From NCBI GenBank assembly GCA_015228925.1, contig JADGCQ010000012.1, forward strand, positions 1 through 57,521: a stretch of 57,521 bases of DNA, given 5' to 3'. Source of the stretch: Magnetococcales bacterium (GTDB taxonomy: Bacteria; Pseudomonadota; Magnetococcia; Magnetococcales; UBA8363). Position 1 is the first letter of the stretch. Each line of letters starts with the position of its first letter. A program made the translations under genes and the position numbers. The notes beneath the pieces were generated by a model that was given only the letters and a program-made list of their open reading frames with translations, was not told where the DNA came from and did no database searches. Of this stretch, positions 26,150 through 36,138 are shown piece by piece.

Positions 26150-27679
26150 TCATCCGTGCGTCGTCAGCAGCATCCGATTGGTGGAAGAACGGCTTTCCCC
26201 CACCGAAGAGACCCGAATGGCCGCTTCTCCCCCCACCGGACATTTGTTTTCACAAATGCCACAACCAATACACAGATCAGGTTTGACAAAAGGTTGTTTG
26301 AGCGTCACCGATTGTCCATCCCGGTTGGTGATGGTGATGGGACGATACCAGATCGCCTTGGGTGATGTGGGACATACCTCCTCACACACGATACACGGGA
26401 CATCCATGGCCCACGGCAGACAACGCCCCCGGTCAAAAAAGGCGGTCCCCAAGCGGATGGGTTCCACAAACGGGGGACGACCAATCTTTTCATCCACCGA
26501 CAACCGGCGGATCGCCCCGGTGGGACACGCCAATCCACACAAGACACAATGATGTTCACAATACCCCATGCGGTTGATCAGCATGGGAGTCCATAACCCC
26601 TCAAATCCCCCTTCAAGCAACGCCGGTTGCAGCACATTGGTAGGACACACACGCATACAAGCCGCACACTTGATACAACGTTTGGCAAAATCCTCCTCGG
26701 TCAAAGAACCCGGCGGACGAATCAGCATCGGAAAGTCGATCGTCGTTGCCGAAACCGACTGCCGCATCAAGGGGAATACCACCACCGAACCCACAGCGGT
26801 TTCCAACAGACGACGGCGATGGAAATCCAACGGTTGATGCACACTGCTCCCCTTTTTCGGCAGGCCATAGTGCAATGCCCCCTCCGGGCAATGTTCCAGA
26901 CAATTCATACACAAATGACATTCCGACGGTCGCCATGCCCCGTTGGGATCACATCCCCCCTGACAAGATAATAGACATTTATTGCAGCCCGTACATTTTC
27001 CCACATCCCGCTGGATGCCAAACACCGACCAACGCGACAACACACCCAATAAAGCCCCCAAAGGACAAACAACCCGGCACCAAAAACGGGGGAGATAGCG
27101 ATTGGCAAGCAATACCGCCAGGAATACAACCGCAACCACCAGTCCGCCATAAAACACCGGCCCGTTGGGATAAATACCCAACCCCAGCACCACCCCATCC
27201 ACCGCCGGAAGCACCGAGACCACCATGGAGCGAAACACCAGGGCGATGGGATCCAATAGCCCCACCTGCAAACCGCCCCAGGCGGCAACCACCAAAAAGA
27301 CAACCAACACATGATATTTAAATCGGAATAATTTCCGATAGGCATTGCGTTCATATCTCTGTGCTGGCCGCAAACCACCGGCACCCAGGCCGACAATCTG
27401 GTTCATGATCCCCAGCGGACACATCCAGGAACAAAAAAAACGGCCAAAAAACAAAGTCAAAACCACAATGATCACAGAAAAGATCATCCCCTTGTAGAGG
27501 GTTTGACTCGTCAAAAGCCCACCGATAGCGACCAACGGATCCAACTCCAAAAACAACCGGACATTGAATCCCTGCATCCGGCGAAAATCGGCGATGATCA
27601 GCAGAAAGAAAAACAGGGTGAGAAAAAACAGGGCATAAAGCCGTCGTATGGACCGCAGCCCCGGAAGGGTAATCTTCAT
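26150..27679 (-). CDS. NapH/MauN-like membrane polyferredoxin
   Basis: A 509-residue protein. An N-terminal membrane domain (helices at about 12-32, 65-85, 115-135, 175-195) contains CSWMCPLG and CRVVCPLG, as in the NapH/RdxA family. Several 4Fe-4S motifs follow: CTGCNKCLLSC, CHLCMNCLEHCPEG, CIKCAACMRVCPTN, CVLCGLACPTG, CIVCEEVCPTSP and CIGCGICENKCPV. It is likely an electron conduit between the quinone pool or membrane and soluble partners. It is the last gene of a leftward cluster with DUF362, DUF6599-like and aldo/keto reductase proteins (7 bp after DUF362), suggesting it passes electrons to that set. Confidence 0.85.
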   Translation of the reverse strand: MKITLPGLRSIRRLYALFFLTLFFFLLIIADFRRMQGFNVRLFLELDPLVAIGGLLTSQTLYKGMIFSVIIVVLTLFFGRFFCSWMCPLGIMNQIVGLGAGGLRPAQRYERNAYRKLFRFKYHVLVVFLVVAAWGGLQVGLLDPIALVFRSMVVSVLPAVDGVVLGLGIYPNGPVFYGGLVVAVVFLAVLLANRYLPRFWCRVVCPLGALLGVLSRWSVFGIQRDVGKCTGCNKCLLSCQGGCDPNGAWRPSECHLCMNCLEHCPEGALHYGLPKKGSSVHQPLDFHRRRLLETAVGSVVVFPLMRQSVSATTIDFPMLIRPPGSLTEEDFAKRCIKCAACMRVCPTNVLQPALLEGGFEGLWTPMLINRMGYCEHHCVLCGLACPTGAIRRLSVDEKIGRPPFVEPIRLGTAFFDRGRCLPWAMDVPCIVCEEVCPTSPKAIWYRPITITNRDGQSVTLKQPFVKPDLCIGCGICENKCPVGGEAAIRVSSVGESRSSTNRMLLTTHG

Positions 27680-27686
27680 GGTTATC

Positions 27687-28697
27687 TTACGAAACCTGGG
27701 TTTCCGAAATGTTAAGGTTCTGCCAACGCACTTGCCCCAACCCCCGTTTTTCGGCCATGGCCAAAAACGGGATCTGCTCAGGACGCAACGCCAGATAGCT
27801 CAGACAATAACTATCCAACGCCACTTCATCCAGGGAGGCGATCACCGTATTTTCCCGCTGAACATCATCCAGGCTGCCACCCGTAGGGCCATTATGTTTC
27901 AACACACGCACCGCATCCATCACCGTCAAGGTAGGACGTACCGCTGCCGCCAGATCGACGATAGAGGTATGAATATCCTGATGCAACTGATTACGCCGTC
28001 CCCCCAACACCCCATACCAGTTTTTCATCGACAACGTGCAACCGCTCAAAGAATGATGTTTGACGATGGGGAGATTGATCACCTTGTCCACGGCATGAAA
28101 CAAGCGATTGACCGGCCAAACCCGTAAAACGGTTCCCCCCATGTCGGTAGCAAGAAAATCCTCTTTCCCCGGGATCATCACCTGGGCATTGGCCTGAAGG
28201 GCCGCCGCTTCAATCCCGGAGCGGGCAAAACACCGCCCTGGATCATTAAGTGACACATCGGTGACCCACACCGCAGCCGCCCCGGCCTCCTGGCATAGCC
28301 GAGCCATAGCCGCCACCAGTTCCGGTCCGGTATTGGCCGCCTGCTGCGGTTGCCGATCCCAACCGACATTGGGTTTGAGCAACACCCGATCACCCTTGTG
28401 GATAAATCTTGCCAAACCGCCCAGTTTTTGTACCGCCTCACGCACCATGGTCTCGACATTTTCCCCATGCACCACCGCCATGACCGGATACAACCCATTG
28501 GCCGAGACACGAAAATCCTTCAACGTAAGGACTTCCACCGCCCGATGCCGTACCGGTTCGTCGCCATGCAACCAGAGTCCCCCTCCCGCAATCACGGTGG
28601 AGACCCCCGCCAAGGTTCCCACCCGCACCATGAACTGCCGCCGCCCCATCTCTGGTTGGACCTTGATGGGTCTGGTTTTTTTTCTTTCCGCAGTCAT
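27687..28697 (-). CDS. DUF362 protein with Tat signal
   Basis: A 336-residue DUF362-family protein. The N-terminus carries a twin-arginine motif (RRQFMVRVG) and a hydrophobic stretch to about residue 40, implying export in folded form. The body has GDRVLLKPNVGWD near 100 and INLPIVKHHSLSGCTLSMKN near 225, which are family hallmarks. DUF362 proteins are often found with ferredoxin-like genes; their reaction is not established. The start overlaps the stop of the DUF6599-like gene (ATGA). No 4Fe-4S motif is seen within it, so redox partners are presumably its neighbours. Confidence 0.85.
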   Translation of the reverse strand: MTAERKKTRPIKVQPEMGRRQFMVRVGTLAGVSTVIAGGGLWLHGDEPVRHRAVEVLTLKDFRVSANGLYPVMAVVHGENVETMVREAVQKLGGLARFIHKGDRVLLKPNVGWDRQPQQAANTGPELVAAMARLCQEAGAAAVWVTDVSLNDPGRCFARSGIEAAALQANAQVMIPGKEDFLATDMGGTVLRVWPVNRLFHAVDKVINLPIVKHHSLSGCTLSMKNWYGVLGGRRNQLHQDIHTSIVDLAAAVRPTLTVMDAVRVLKHNGPTGGSLDDVQRENTVIASLDEVALDSYCLSYLALRPEQIPFLAMAEKRGLGQVRWQNLNISETQVS

Positions 28698-29638
28698 GGG
28701 TTAAAAAATTCCTTCAAAGGTTGCACAAGGGGTTGCATCTCCATCCCAAAAATTCCCAAAATTTGGGGACCGTGTTCCACCACAAACCAATCCCCCTCGT
28801 AGGGATCCTGAATGCGCAGATAAGGGATCCCCCCATCCTGGACCATCGTGGCGGGAATGTTCTCCTTGGCCAGAAAATCCAACAACGCCTGTTTGCGCTT
28901 GGCCAGTTCTTCGGGAGATCCCGTCAAAAGAAATGATTGAAAGACCGTCTCACCCCGTTTGAATGTCCGTTCAAGGACATTGCCGAAAAATGCAAGTCCA
29001 TGATAATTTTCCTTGATAAAACGGGTTTCTACCACCTCCCCCAACGCCGGAAAACCGAGTACCAACGGAGAACTGCCCATTTTTTTCAACAAACCCGCAG
29101 CAATCTCTCCCCCCCACCGCTCCAGGGGAAGACCCGTGACAAAAGCGGAGATTTTGATAAACAACGATCCCTGAATAAAGTTGATCCCCTCCCCAAAATC
29201 AAACCCCATGGTCCCCACGTTGATGGCTTTGACGTTGGCCGGGGTTTCGTTCATCAACATCCCAAAGGCAAACAGCGGCTCCCCCATATCAAAAACATCC
29301 ATGGTCACCTGCGGTTGGCTCCCTGGATCCAAAGAACCATATTCCGCCACCACCAGCCCTTTGAATCCGGCATTGATATAGGATTCAGCATGGCCATTGA
29401 CGTATTCAAACAAGTTATCCCGGGTGAAATGGCGCAACGGCCCCACACGAGACAGCGGAGGCAATTGCTCGGGAATCCAGGAGGTATCCATCGCTGCCCC
29501 TGATCCATCCCCTTTGGAAAAATCGAGCAGTCCAGGGTCATACCGCTGCCCGTCATACCCAATCACAAGGGCTAATAACCCAAGGATGAGGAGCAATACG
29601 ATCCGAATCCAGGGGTGGGGTTCATTCGATGCTGGCAT
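28694..29638 (-). CDS. DUF6599-like membrane-anchored protein
   Basis: A 314-residue protein with one N-terminal hydrophobic helix (IVLLLILGLLALVIG, about residues 12-28) and a long extracytoplasmic region. The phrase FEYVNGHAESYINAGFKGL fits the DUF6599 family as I recall it. No Cys motif or catalytic residue is visible. The ATG at 29638 is chosen over a much longer upstream frame because it begins immediately before the signal anchor and fits the 41-bp gap from the aldo/keto reductase gene. It lies inside a leftward cluster whose other products are exported redox proteins, so it is probably a periplasmic partner. Function unknown. Confidence 0.7.
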   Translation of the reverse strand: MPASNEPHPWIRIVLLLILGLLALVIGYDGQRYDPGLLDFSKGDGSGAAMDTSWIPEQLPPLSRVGPLRHFTRDNLFEYVNGHAESYINAGFKGLVVAEYGSLDPGSQPQVTMDVFDMGEPLFAFGMLMNETPANVKAINVGTMGFDFGEGINFIQGSLFIKISAFVTGLPLERWGGEIAAGLLKKMGSSPLVLGFPALGEVVETRFIKENYHGLAFFGNVLERTFKRGETVFQSFLLTGSPEELAKRKQALLDFLAKENIPATMVQDGGIPYLRIQDPYEGDWFVVEHGPQILGIFGMEMQPLVQPLKEFFNP

Positions 29639-29679
29639 AGTCTTCTTTGCCCGGAATGATCGATTGATTTCGGTCGATC

Positions 29680-30888
29680 TTACACCAAACCAGTCAACGT
29701 CAAATGGTGATGCGCCTGGCGCAGTTGCGCCACCACATCCAAACCGTGGGGGCAGAGACCGGCACAAGCCTGTGTGCGACAATCCAGGCATGGACGGGCC
29801 GACTGCGGCAGTCTGGCATAGGATTCCATCGCCCGTTTTTCATCCCGATAATCGCTAAAATACATGTTATAGCGCAGGATAGTGGCGATATCGACCTGAT
29901 GGTCACACGCGCCAGAGCAATCACCGCAGCCGGTACGGCAGTATTGATCCCCGTGGAGTGCCGCATAATGATCCAGGGCTTTTTGATCCCTGGCGGTGAA
30001 GGCTTGTCCAGAAGCGGGCAGGTAAAGATCCAAATCCTGGGCCGATTTGAAGGTAATCACTAATCCGGCAATTTCTTCATGGTTTAAAACCCATTTCAAG
30101 GCCGCCTGTTCAAACTGTCCCACATCCAGTTTGGCACCGCTCTCCTTGGCCCCCGCGAGGGTTTTCATGGCGATAACCCCCACCCCCTTTTGTTTGGCCA
30201 GGCGCAAAATATCGGGGATACGGGGAAATTTCATAAAGTTGAACGCAATCATGATCCAATCAAAATGGCCCGAATTGACCGCTTCCACCATGAGGGGTTC
30301 CATGTTGTGTGGACCGTGAGAGGATACCGCCAGATGCCGAACCTTACCCGCTTTTTTCAGTTTTTCTGCGGCGTTCAGCATGTTTTCATCCAACATGCGG
30401 CCTTTTTCCCCCTCCAGATCATTTCTTTCCCCGATGGCGTGTACAAAAACGGCATCCAAATAATCGGTCTTCATCCGTTTAAGGCTGTTATCCACGGAGG
30501 CCATATAATCATTGACGCTGGTTCCCAGAGCTAGGTGACTTTTACCCTCCTGATAGGGGACGGGATGGCAAAATTTGGAGGCAATTTTAATTTTTTCCCG
30601 ATCTTTGATCCGTTTCATGACTTCGCCAAAACGGTCCTCACTGGGGCCATAATCGGGAGCGGTATCAAAATAGTTGATTCCCCGATCGATGGCACGCAAT
30701 ATAAGGGAGCCGGAAGGGACGCTTCCCGCACCAAAAGAGATGTCACTCATGGCGATTCCGGTCTTACCCAAATCACGAAAACGGCGAACGTCCGCGCGCA
30801 CCGATGATTCCTCCCCCTGAGCCGGGGTTCCCACCACCATGGCGGTAGCCGCCAGAGCGGATGATTGCATGAATTCACGACGTTTCAT
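29680..30888 (-). CDS. Tat-exported aldo/keto reductase with 4Fe-4S tail
   Basis: A 402-residue protein. The N-terminus MKRREFMQSSALAATAMVV is a Tat signal; the ATG at 30888 is preferred because GGGAG lies upstream and the twin-arginine is then at the start. The TIM-barrel aldo/keto reductase domain holds the tetrad Asp and Tyr (FDTAPDYG), Lys (ASKFCHP) and His (VFVHAIG). The C-terminal region has CRTGCGDCSGACDH and CLDCRTQACAGLCP, suggesting one or two 4Fe-4S clusters. A periplasmic reductase using iron-sulfur electron transfer rather than free NADPH is plausible. It is the first gene of the leftward redox cluster. Confidence 0.87.
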   Translation of the reverse strand: MKRREFMQSSALAATAMVVGTPAQGEESSVRADVRRFRDLGKTGIAMSDISFGAGSVPSGSLILRAIDRGINYFDTAPDYGPSEDRFGEVMKRIKDREKIKIASKFCHPVPYQEGKSHLALGTSVNDYMASVDNSLKRMKTDYLDAVFVHAIGERNDLEGEKGRMLDENMLNAAEKLKKAGKVRHLAVSSHGPHNMEPLMVEAVNSGHFDWIMIAFNFMKFPRIPDILRLAKQKGVGVIAMKTLAGAKESGAKLDVGQFEQAALKWVLNHEEIAGLVITFKSAQDLDLYLPASGQAFTARDQKALDHYAALHGDQYCRTGCGDCSGACDHQVDIATILRYNMYFSDYRDEKRAMESYARLPQSARPCLDCRTQACAGLCPHGLDVVAQLRQAHHHLTLTGLV

Positions 30889-31169
30889 AACCTGGCTCCC
30901 GAAAGAATGGCTTGGTTTAGAAGAAACAATCAAAAAGCAAACAGTTCCGCGCTATTCTGACAGAATGGCATGCGGTTGTCATGTTTTATGCGAAGCGGAT
31001 CGCGGGGGGATTGCGTGAAAGTTCCTTGACCCCAAGGGGTAAACAGCCCGACCATCCGCCTGACTTTTTTTATGGCTTTTAGGATGCTATCGTTACCATC
31101 CACCTTCAACCCATGACCCCATCGAGCAGTCGTTTGGACTTCATCGTGTGTGGTTAGCATTGATCTATT

Positions 31170-34100
31170 ATGGACGCAACCCCACTTGCCACCCTGTTTG
31201 CTCAACGCCTGGATACTCTACCCCACCGGAAAGGACGCCCCCACGGCATCCTGACCGATCTGCCAGGGGCAACCCTCAGTCTGCTTGCCAAAGAGTGGGC
31301 ACAAGGGTTGGCCGACCCCTTGGTCATCGTCACCGGGACGACCGCCCGCGCCGAAGCCATCTACCGAGAACTTCTGCTATTCCAGGGGGATCGCCATAAG
31401 CCTACCACCATTCTCCCGTTTCCCTCCTGGGAGATTTTACCCTTTGAGCCGTTATCACCCTATGGGCCGATTGTCGGAGAACGGATTGCCACCCTGTACC
31501 GTCTGACCCAAATGTTGGGATTGGGTGCGGTGCGTGCCGAAAATGAACGGGGACAAAAACAGGCCATCATCATCACCACCCCCATGGCGTTGATGCAAAG
31601 ACTCATCCCCCGGCACCTCCTGGCGGCGCATGGCTTTGCCATTCGGGAATCGGATCAGATGGATCTGCCCGCCTTCAAACAATTTTTGATCAGCTCCGGC
31701 TATCGCTCCGCCACCCAGATCGAAGAACCGGGTGAATTCGCCGCGCGTGGCGGCATCATCGACCTGTTCCCACCCGGATATGAAGAACCGGTGCGGATCG
31801 AACTATTCGGCGACCAGGTAGAGACCATCCGCCATTTTGACATCCACACCCAAAGGTCTACCCAAAGGGCCTCCCGGTTGGAAACCCTCCCCATGAGCGA
31901 AGTCCTCCTGACCGAGGAGACCATCCGCTGTTTTCGGACCCAATACCGCGAAACCTTCGGAGGCCAAGCGGCCCAGGATGAACTCTATAAAGTCATTTCC
32001 TCCGGGGCAAAACTCCAAGGGATGGAACGATTTCTCCCCCTGTTCTACGAAACCACCGACCTGTTGACCGATTATCTCCCCGAAGGGAGTCACGTTATCC
32101 TCGATGGCGATGTCGAACCCGTGGCGGTTGCGTTTGCCCAAAAAGTGCAAGCCCAAAGAGAACTTCTGTTGCAGGAAGACCCTGCCGCCCAAAGACGGTT
32201 GCTCCCCGCTGACCGTTTCTATCTGACCGCCAGCCAGCTCATGGAGTCTTTGGACCGTTTTCATAGCGTTGGGATCGACAATCATCCCTCCGAAGGGGGA
32301 TGCTCCCTCGGTTTTGCAGCCATTCCCGAATTTCTCGATCCGGTGAGCGAAGAAGTTCCCGCAGGACATTCGGTTTTGGACAAAGTGGTCGCCTTCATCA
32401 AGGGGGAGAAAAAACGGCGTCAACGCATCATTGTTTCCGCCCGTTCCCTGGGGCAACGCGACCGGGTTGGGGAATTATTGGCCGATCATGGCCAAAAATC
32501 GGAAACCGCCCTGAGCTGGCATCAGGCATTGACGACCGCCACCCATGTGATCCAATTGGTCATCGGTGATTTGGCCAACGGTTTTTCCCATTCCGGTCTC
32601 GGCCTGACGGTGATCCATGAAGATGCAATCCTGGGAACCCGCGCCCGTCGCAAACATACCGACCCCAACTATCTGGACCGGATACTGGCCTCCTTTCGCA
32701 ATTTGAAAGAGGGGAGTTTTGTGGTCCACGCCGATCATGGCATCGGCTGTTTTGGCGGTTTACATACTTTGGCGGTGGGAGGGATCCAAAACGATTTTCT
32801 TCTGCTGACCTATGCCGGTTCGGATAAACTCTATGTCCCGGTGGAAAATCTGGATCGGGTCAGCAAGTATGCCGGTTCCGACGAGGTGATCCTGGATAAA
32901 CTGGGTGGGACCAAGTGGAAAAAGACCCGCCAGAAGGTCAAAAAGAAAATTTTGGAAATGGCTGCGGAACTGGTGGCCATTCAAGCCAAACGGGAAACCG
33001 CCCAGGGGATCCGTTTCTCCCCACCCCATGCCGCCGACCATGAATTTGGTGCCGCATTCCCCTACGAGGAGACCCCCGATCAGGCCCAGGCCATCGAGGC
33101 GGTCCTGGCAGACATGACCTCCCCCCATGCCATGGATCGATTGATTTGTGGCGACGTGGGGTTTGGAAAAACGGAAGTGGCGTTACGGGCCGCCTTTCGC
33201 TGCATCATGGATGGCAAACAGGTGGCGGTCCTGGCCCCCACCACCATTCTGGCGCAACAACATTATGAAACTTTTTCCCGCCGTTTTGCCCCCTACCCCG
33301 TCAACGTCGCGGTCATGTCGCGGTTTCGCAGCGCAAAACAATTGACCGAATTGGTCGAAAAAACCCGCGAAGGGAAAACCGATATCATCATCGGCACCCA
33401 TCGGCTGTTGCAGGAAGATGTCGGATTTAAAGATCTGGGGCTTTTGGTTGTGGACGAAGAACAGCGATTCGGTGTCGTCCACAAGGAACGGATCAAAAAA
33501 ATGCGTGCCAATGTCGATATCCTCACCCTGACCGCAACCCCGATCCCCCGTACCCTGCACATGGCCATGTCAGGCATCCGTGATATCTCCATCATCGCCA
33601 CCCCCCCGACCAACCGCTTGGCCATACGAACCTTTGTCATTGAATATTCTCCAAGCCGCATCCGCGAGGCAATTCTTCGGGAAATTTATCGTGGTGGGCA
33701 GGTTTTTTATGTGTTCAACAAGGTGCAGGAGATCGAACGGATGTCCCATCGACTCCTGGAACTGGTCCCGGAAGCCAAAATCGGCATCGCCCATGGACAA
33801 ATGCCCGTAGGTCGCCTTGAACGGATCATGGTTTCATTTTATCGCCAGGAGTTCAACGTCCTCCTGTGTACCACCATCATTGAAAACGGGGTCGATATCC
33901 CCAGTGCCAACACCATCATCATTCATCGGGCCGATCATTTTGGTTTGGCGCAACTGCATCAATTACGGGGTCGGGTCGGACGATCCCGCCATCGGGCCTA
34001 TGCCTATCTGCTCACCCCCCCTATCCAGGCTCAATCCGCCGATGCCCGAAAACGGTTGGAGGCGATCGAATCGTTGGAAGAGTTGGGATCGGGTTTTATG

Positions 34101-34733
34101 TTGGCCAGTCAGGATATGGAAATTCGCGGCGTTGGCAACGTATTGGGGGATGCCCAATCGGGTCATATCAAGGAGATAGGCTTTGAATTATACAACCAGA
34201 TGCTCAAGGAGGCGGTGGAAGCCTTTGGTGCGGGGACGGTTGTCGATGCCCAGGGGGAGATACCAGAAGAGGAAATCGTCCCGAGCATCAATCTGAGTTT
34301 GTCCACCAACATCCCCGACACCTACATCACCGACATGAATTTGCGTTTGACACTCTACAAACGGGTTGCCGAGCTGAAATCATCGGAGGAGACTGCGGAA
34401 ATGAAGGTGGAATTCACCGACCGTTTTGGTCCTCTGCCTGCTTCGGTGGAAAATTTATTGCGCGTGGTATCTCTCAAGAGAAAATGCATGACCGTGAAGG
34501 TCTTGAAACTGGAGGCGGGTCCCAAGGGGGCGGTTTTCACCTTTCACCCGCAACCCAACATTCACCCGCCGGTGTTGATCGACATGATTCGGAAAGGGGG
34601 AGGCTCAGTGTTATTCAATCAAGAAAAGAACCTGCTTTCATTTCGAGAGCGCAACTGGGAAGACCCCCATGTGCGTCTACAACATCTGGAGCGGATACTC
34701 GACACCCTTGCGGGGAAAAAAGCGGCACACTGA
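31170..34733 (+). CDS. mfd: Transcription-repair coupling factor
   Basis: A 1187-residue Mfd. The N-terminal UvrB-like region spans residues 1-350. The RNA polymerase-interaction (CarD-like) domain is near 510-570 (FVVHADHGIGCFGGLH). The RecG-like motor has Walker A GDVGFGKTEVALRA near 662 and DEEQ near 762, followed by helicase motifs including TATPIPRTLHMA and LRGRVGRSRHRAYAYL. The C-terminal TRCF domain that masks UvrA binding is complete. Mfd removes stalled polymerase and recruits UvrA. Length and motifs are normal. No strong ribosome binding site is visible; the ATG at 31170 begins the conserved region. Confidence 0.95.
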   Translation: MDATPLATLFAQRLDTLPHRKGRPHGILTDLPGATLSLLAKEWAQGLADPLVIVTGTTARAEAIYRELLLFQGDRHKPTTILPFPSWEILPFEPLSPYGPIVGERIATLYRLTQMLGLGAVRAENERGQKQAIIITTPMALMQRLIPRHLLAAHGFAIRESDQMDLPAFKQFLISSGYRSATQIEEPGEFAARGGIIDLFPPGYEEPVRIELFGDQVETIRHFDIHTQRSTQRASRLETLPMSEVLLTEETIRCFRTQYRETFGGQAAQDELYKVISSGAKLQGMERFLPLFYETTDLLTDYLPEGSHVILDGDVEPVAVAFAQKVQAQRELLLQEDPAAQRRLLPADRFYLTASQLMESLDRFHSVGIDNHPSEGGCSLGFAAIPEFLDPVSEEVPAGHSVLDKVVAFIKGEKKRRQRIIVSARSLGQRDRVGELLADHGQKSETALSWHQALTTATHVIQLVIGDLANGFSHSGLGLTVIHEDAILGTRARRKHTDPNYLDRILASFRNLKEGSFVVHADHGIGCFGGLHTLAVGGIQNDFLLLTYAGSDKLYVPVENLDRVSKYAGSDEVILDKLGGTKWKKTRQKVKKKILEMAAELVAIQAKRETAQGIRFSPPHAADHEFGAAFPYEETPDQAQAIEAVLADMTSPHAMDRLICGDVGFGKTEVALRAAFRCIMDGKQVAVLAPTTILAQQHYETFSRRFAPYPVNVAVMSRFRSAKQLTELVEKTREGKTDIIIGTHRLLQEDVGFKDLGLLVVDEEQRFGVVHKERIKKMRANVDILTLTATPIPRTLHMAMSGIRDISIIATPPTNRLAIRTFVIEYSPSRIREAILREIYRGGQVFYVFNKVQEIERMSHRLLELVPEAKIGIAHGQMPVGRLERIMVSFYRQEFNVLLCTTIIENGVDIPSANTIIIHRADHFGLAQLHQLRGRVGRSRHRAYAYLLTPPIQAQSADARKRLEAIESLEELGSGFMLASQDMEIRGVGNVLGDAQSGHIKEIGFELYNQMLKEAVEAFGAGTVVDAQGEIPEEEIVPSINLSLSTNIPDTYITDMNLRLTLYKRVAELKSSEETAEMKVEFTDRFGPLPASVENLLRVVSLKRKCMTVKVLKLEAGPKGAVFTFHPQPNIHPPVLIDMIRKGGGSVLFNQEKNLLSFRERNWEDPHVRLQHLERILDTLAGKKAAH

Positions 34734-34740
34734 CATGATC

Positions 34741-34754
34741 ACCGGATAGCCGGT
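34741..34754. terminator. Short hairpin between convergent mfd and 34754 gene
   Basis: ACCGG-ATAG-CCGGT is a perfect five-base stem directly between the mfd stop and the stop of the leftward gene. It could be a weak shared terminator, but no T-run follows on either strand. Confidence 0.35.
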
Positions 34755-35509
34755 TATTGGCTCCGCCCTTTGCTGGGTTTACGGACTTCGCGCACCCGCC
34801 AGACCATCGCTTCTCTTTCGTCAAACGGCTTATTGTGCCGCCGGATATAGTCAAGATACGTCCCCTCCTCGGGATTGTCCTCGAACGTATCATAGTTGAT
34901 ATCCAAGGATTTTGCGGTACTGTAGAGGGCGTAGAGTTTGGGGAGCCAGTTGACGGTATGCAGATACAGAAAATCCTCGGATATTTTGGGGTCATTCAGT
35001 GCATAATGTTTTTGTTTCAGCATCTTGACGATGGCATCGCGGGTATCATCCACGGCAACGGCATATCGAATGGCCCCGTAGTACAGTCCGCCCACAGCGG
35101 CCAAGAAGACCAAAACTTCCAAAATGAACATTTTGCTGATGACTGGGGCAAAATGCCGTTTTCTTTGAAGTGCTTTATTCCCCTCTCTGTGTTGCCGTGC
35201 GTTGTATCCTTTTTCAAAGAGGATCCTTTCGGGATGGTCTTTGGGCAATTTTTTAATTCTTTCCGGGAGTCCCTGTTTTTTTTCTTCCATGACGACGGGT
35301 GCGTCTTCGATGGAAATTTTCTCGACGGCCTTTTTTTTCCCTTTTTGAGCCTCTTCTTCACGAATCTGGCGAATTTTCTCCGCTTCGGCGTGCAGACGGG
35401 CCTCTTCTTCGCTGTGGCGCGATGCTTCGAGTTCTTTAATCTGAGCCGCCGTCAACTCTTCCAGGGCAGTGCTTGGAGATTCCGTATCGGAAGGGGGTTT
35501 CTTAGCCAT
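34754..35509 (-). CDS. Hypothetical coiled-coil, single-span membrane protein
   Basis: A protein of about 251 residues if the ATG at 35509 is used; a second ATG four codons earlier is possible. Residues 15-70 are Glu/Lys/Ala-rich (LEELTAAQIKELEASRHSEE) and predicted to be helical or coiled coil. Basic segments follow, then one membrane helix (ILEVLVFLAAVGGLYYGAI) near residues 128-147, and a C-terminal domain with several Tyr and Trp residues. I recognise no family and would not assign a function. The orientation suggests an anchored N-terminal cytoplasmic coil with an extracytoplasmic C-terminus. Confidence 0.65.
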   Translation of the reverse strand: MAKKPPSDTESPSTALEELTAAQIKELEASRHSEEEARLHAEAEKIRQIREEEAQKGKKKAVEKISIEDAPVVMEEKKQGLPERIKKLPKDHPERILFEKGYNARQHREGNKALQRKRHFAPVISKMFILEVLVFLAAVGGLYYGAIRYAVAVDDTRDAIVKMLKQKHYALNDPKISEDFLYLHTVNWLPKLYALYSTAKSLDINYDTFEDNPEEGTYLDYIRRHNKPFDEREAMVWRVREVRKPSKGRSQ

Positions 35510-35521
35510 GGTTCGACTCAC

Positions 35522-36138
35522 TCAACAAAGATTTTCGACAAACACAAACCCACCGGAGTGCCGCCAGGGCGGCCACCGCAGCCAGGAGATGTCAACTTTT
35601 TTACGCAAGAGTAACGAGAACTCAACCAATCGGAAGCACTATGCCCAGGATCACCTCCAGACCCCCATCATCGAAGCCAATCGGGGGATCTTTGTGTAGC
35701 CAGCCATAAATCATAACACACAATCCATTAAGTAATTAATTTCATGTCAGCGGACCCCGCACCAACCGTTCACTCTCCTTGGCCAATTATTTTGCCAAGA
35801 ACATTATTTTCACCCTTGACACCAATCATAAGCAATTTTCGTGGCCATTTCAAGCACAATCACAAGCGTCACAGCATCTTTGCGGAATGCCCGTAATGAT
35901 TCCGCCTAATTACAGAACTAATGAATGTTTATTACAATATTGTTTCTATTCCCAGATCACCCAGTAAAGCCATTGATTATCACAACTCAGAAACAGCAGG
36001 AGCGTGCTGCCAACCACAAAGTCCCGTGGATAAACATTTACACCCTTAGTAACGATATTGTACCATACCAGCGGTAGCTTTTGTCACTTAAGTCGAAATC
36101 CGAACGTTTGCCAGATTCACGATGAACCAGCACACACC
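35522..36138. other. Intergenic region
   Basis: About 600 bp with several short open frames but no coding signature or recognised RNA. The right half is A+T-rich (for example ccattaagtaattaatttc), so it may hold the promoter of the 36139 gene. Nothing else can be supported. Confidence 0.4.
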
